NCBI GenBank assembly: GCA_009783605.1
Contig: WRDE01000067.1
Coordinates: 1-8,626, forward strand
DNA length: 8,626 bases
Direction: 5' to 3'
Source: Oscillospiraceae bacterium
GTDB lineage: Bacteria; Bacillota; Clostridia; Oscillospirales; Acutalibacteraceae
Shown here: one piece after another, positions 7,141 to 8,626 of the stretch
Position numbering within the stretch: the stretch's first letter is position 1
Layout of the letters: each line of letters starts with the position of its first letter
Notes under the pieces: generated by a model
Told to the model about the DNA's origin: nothing
Seen by the model: only the letters and a program-made list of their open reading frames with translations
Databases searched by the model: none
Program-made: the position numbers and the translations under genes

Positions 7141-7146
7141 TATAAT
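7141..7146 (+). promoter_or_regulatory. Possible -10 box TATAAT, no clear -35
   Basis: A consensus TATAAT stands alone: no -35-like hexamer occurs 16-18 bp upstream, where the sequence is a run of T and G. If used, the transcript would begin near 7153, just at the GC hairpins at 7156-7186, and would extend toward ppdK. AT-rich intergenic DNA yields such hexamers by chance. A second isolated TATAAT occurs at 7219-7224. Confidence 0.25.
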
Positions 7147-7155
7147 TTTGAAGCG

Positions 7156-7186
7156 GCGGAAGCTCCGCAGTGCCGGGGGACTGCGG
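7156..7186 (+). repeat. Two overlapping, mutually exclusive hairpins
   Basis: GCGGA (7156-7160) can pair with TCCGC (7164-7168), or CCGCAGT (7165-7171) can pair perfectly with ACTGCGG (7180-7186) around an 8-nt loop. The shared bases mean that only one can form at a time. Only a short TTTC follows, so it is not a convincing terminator for plus-strand transcription. Confidence 0.5.
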
Positions 7187-7207
7187 TTTCAAGTCAAAAA
7201 TGTCTGG

Positions 7208-7236
7208 CGGATTTTGTATATAATTCATAAAATCCG
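7208..7236. repeat. Inverted repeat CGGATTTT/AAAATCCG
   Basis: Two perfect 8-bp arms are separated by a 13-bp AT-rich spacer that contains TATAAT. The right arm overlaps a second inverted repeat, TCCGG (7233-7237) with CCGGA (7251-7255). The form is consistent with a protein-binding operator or an RNA stem. From 7069 to 7316 I see no gene, only these repeats and AT-rich sequence. Confidence 0.5.
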
Positions 7237-7316
7237 GATGTATCTGCGGCCCGGACAGTATAAAAACACAAAGTTTCTTTATTTACAATTTATCTATGGA
7301 AATGATTCCCGGTATT

Positions 7317-7325
7317 TGCTATAAT
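7317..7325 (+). promoter_or_regulatory. Extended -10 promoter of ppdK (TGcTATAAT)
   Basis: TATAAT at 7320-7325 is preceded by TGn, the extended -10 motif that can replace a good -35 box; the -35 region here is weak. The start would be near 7332, giving a leader of about 46 nt that contains a palindrome and a strong ribosome binding site. Confidence 0.6.
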
Positions 7326-7335
7326 ACACTGAATT

Positions 7336-7347
7336 TTGTTTAAACAA
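7336..7347. promoter_or_regulatory. 12-bp perfect palindrome TTGTTTAAACAA, putative operator
   Basis: A perfect palindrome lies a few bases after the predicted ppdK transcription start, a typical repressor position. Its TTGTT/AACAA ends recall the outer parts of clostridial Rex (redox-sensing repressor) sites, but those have a longer spacing of TTGTTAA and TTAACAA, so the match is incomplete. The regulator is unknown. Confidence 0.4.
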
Positions 7348-7363
7348 TAAATAAATATTATGC

Positions 7364-7369
7364 AGGAGG
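7364..7369 (+). promoter_or_regulatory. Ribosome binding site AGGAGG of ppdK
   Basis: A full Shine-Dalgarno hexamer lies 8 nt before the ATG at 7378, fixing the start codon and suggesting efficient translation. Confidence 0.93.
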
Positions 7370-7377
7370 AAATTAGC

Positions 7378-8626
7378 ATGGCTCACAAGTACGTATATCT
7401 GTTCTCGGAAGGCGACGAATCAATGAAAAACCTGCTGGGCGGCAAAGGCGCCAACCTGGCCCAGATGGTGCGGCTCGGGATGCCGGTGCCCCAGGGGTTT
7501 ACGGTTTCGACCGAAGCCTGCACCCGGTATTATGAGGACGGGAAGAAGATCGCCCCCGAAATCGAAGCCGAGATCTATGAGTATCTCGCCAAAATTGAGG
7601 CATTGAACGGCAAAAAGTTCAGCGATCCCGGCAAGCCGCTACTGGTTTCGGTACGTTCGGGCGCCCGCGCTTCGATGCCGGGCATGATGGACACCATCTT
7701 GAACCTCGGCATGAACGACGATGTAGCCGCGGGACTGATCGCCGGCAACCCCGATCCGAAATTCGAGCGGTTTGTCTATGACTCCTACCGCCGGTTTATC
7801 CAGATGTTCTCGGACGTGGTGATGGAGATCTCCAAGAAGAATTTCGAGGTCATCATCGACGAGCTGAAAGAGGAAAAGGGCGTCACCGACGATATCGATC
7901 TGGATGCCGCCGATATGAAGAAGTTGGTCGCGCTGTTCAAGGCTTATTATAAGGAACAGAAGGGCGAGGATTTCCCCACCGATCCGAAGATGCAGATGAT
8001 GGAATCGATCAAAGCGGTGTTCCGCTCCTGGGACAACCCCCGGGCCAATGTCTACCGCCGGATGAACGACATCCCCTATTCCTGGGGCACCGCCGTCAAT
8101 GTCCAGCCGATGGTGTTCGGCAACCTCAACGAGAATTCCGGCACCGGCGTCGCCTTTACCCGCGACCCCTCCACCGGCGAGCGCAGGCTCTACGGCGAAT
8201 ACCTGATCAACGCCCAGGGCGAGGACGTGGTGGCCGGTATCCGCACCCCCAGCACCATTTCGCAATTAGAGCAGGATATGCCGGAGGTATACAGTGAATT
8301 CGTCACTATCGCCAACCGGTTGGAATCCCATTATAAAGATATGCAGGATATGGAGTTCACCATCGAAAACGGCAAGCTCTATATGCTCCAGACCCGGAAC
8401 GGCAAGCGTACCGCCGCGGCGGCGCTGAAAATCGCGGTGGATCAGGTGGACGAGGGCACCATCACCGAGGAGGAAGCCGTTCTGCGCGTCGACCCGAAAC
8501 AATTAGACGCGCTGCTGCATCCGCAGTTTGACGCGAAGGCGCTGAAGGCCGCCGTTTCCATCGGCGCCGGGCTGGCCGCCTCCCCCGGCGCGGCGTGCGG
8601 CCGCGCGGTGTTCACCGCTGCCGACG
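7378..8626 (+). CDS. ppdK: Pyruvate,phosphate dikinase, N-terminal part (runs off window)
   Basis: PPDK (EC 2.7.9.1) reversibly converts pyruvate, ATP and phosphate to phosphoenolpyruvate, AMP and pyrophosphate in the cytoplasm. In anaerobes with PPi-linked glycolysis it often runs toward pyruvate. The first 416 codons are present, less than half of the usual roughly 870-890 residues. Visible are the Gly-Gly-Lys-Gly-Ala-Asn-Leu motif (Lys23), the ATP-grasp signature Ser-Val-Arg-Ser-Gly-Ala-Arg-Ala-Ser-Met-Pro-Gly-Met-Met-Asp-Thr (91-106, with Arg93), Gly-Thr-Gly-Val-Ala-Phe-Thr-Arg-Asp-Pro, Gly-Glu-Tyr-Leu-Ile-Asn-Ala-Gln-Gly-Glu-Asp-Val-Val, and Met-Leu-Gln-Thr-Arg-Asn-Gly (336-342). The end of the window enters the swivelling phosphohistidine domain (Ser-Pro-Gly-Ala-Ala-Cys-Gly). 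The catalytic His and the PEP/pyruvate domain lie outside. PEP synthase is excluded by these PPDK-specific blocks. No frame break is seen. Confidence 0.97.
   Translation, partial: MAHKYVYLFSEGDESMKNLLGGKGANLAQMVRLGMPVPQGFTVSTEACTRYYEDGKKIAPEIEAEIYEYLAKIEALNGKKFSDPGKPLLVSVRSGARASMPGMMDTILNLGMNDDVAAGLIAGNPDPKFERFVYDSYRRFIQMFSDVVMEISKKNFEVIIDELKEEKGVTDDIDLDAADMKKLVALFKAYYKEQKGEDFPTDPKMQMMESIKAVFRSWDNPRANVYRRMNDIPYSWGTAVNVQPMVFGNLNENSGTGVAFTRDPSTGERRLYGEYLINAQGEDVVAGIRTPSTISQLEQDMPEVYSEFVTIANRLESHYKDMQDMEFTIENGKLYMLQTRNGKRTAAAALKIAVDQVDEGTITEEEAVLRVDPKQLDALLHPQFDAKALKAAVSIGAGLAASPGAACGRAVFTAAD

Noticed and set aside
7639..8502. Minus-strand frames opposite ppdK
   Set aside because: They are antisense to an unmistakable PPDK sequence and reflect its GC-rich third codon positions.

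Overview
The window looks like a chromosomal segment of a Gram-positive anaerobe, most likely a member of the Clostridia (Oscillospirales/Ruminococcaceae-like). This is inferred from a clostridial-type pyruvate,phosphate dikinase with a strong AGGAGG ribosome binding site, a Thr/Pro/Ser/Glu linker of the kind common in ruminococcal surface proteins, and GC-rich coding sequence flanking a more AT-rich intergenic region. No sequence search could be run, so the taxonomy is only an inference.

Layout. Positions 1-6759, about 78% of the window, are one uninterrupted minus-strand reading frame. It encodes a secreted protein of at least 2253 residues whose C-terminus lies beyond position 1. After an N-terminal signal peptide it is a chain of divergent beta-rich modules. 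Eight of them end in a common signature (a hydrophobic strand followed by a Trp, usually Glu-Trp-Gly). A CBM9/DOMON-like domain and a second jelly-roll-like domain are inserted in the chain. A Thr/Pro-rich linker encoded by seven 21-bp tandem repeats follows, then an alpha-helical FIVAR-like segment and an unidentified domain cut by the window edge. No catalytic domain is recognisable; a role in binding surfaces or carbohydrates outside the cell is inferred. Positions 7378-8626 on the plus strand are the first 416 codons of ppdK.

The two genes are divergent, separated by 618 bp. The giant gene has a textbook housekeeping promoter (TTGACA, 17 bp, TATAAT) at 7068-7040. This implies a leader of about 270 nt rich in hairpins, including a GC-rich one just before the ribosome binding site; I could not assign it to a known riboswitch class. 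The ppdK side has an extended -10 promoter (TGcTATAAT), a perfect 12-bp palindrome placed just after the predicted transcription start, and a strong ribosome binding site. Between the two promoters are several inverted repeats with no gene.

The two genes do not obviously share a pathway: one is a central-metabolism enzyme of the PEP/pyruvate node, the other an exported modular protein. The points most worth following are the novel-looking repeat architecture of the giant protein and its long structured leader.
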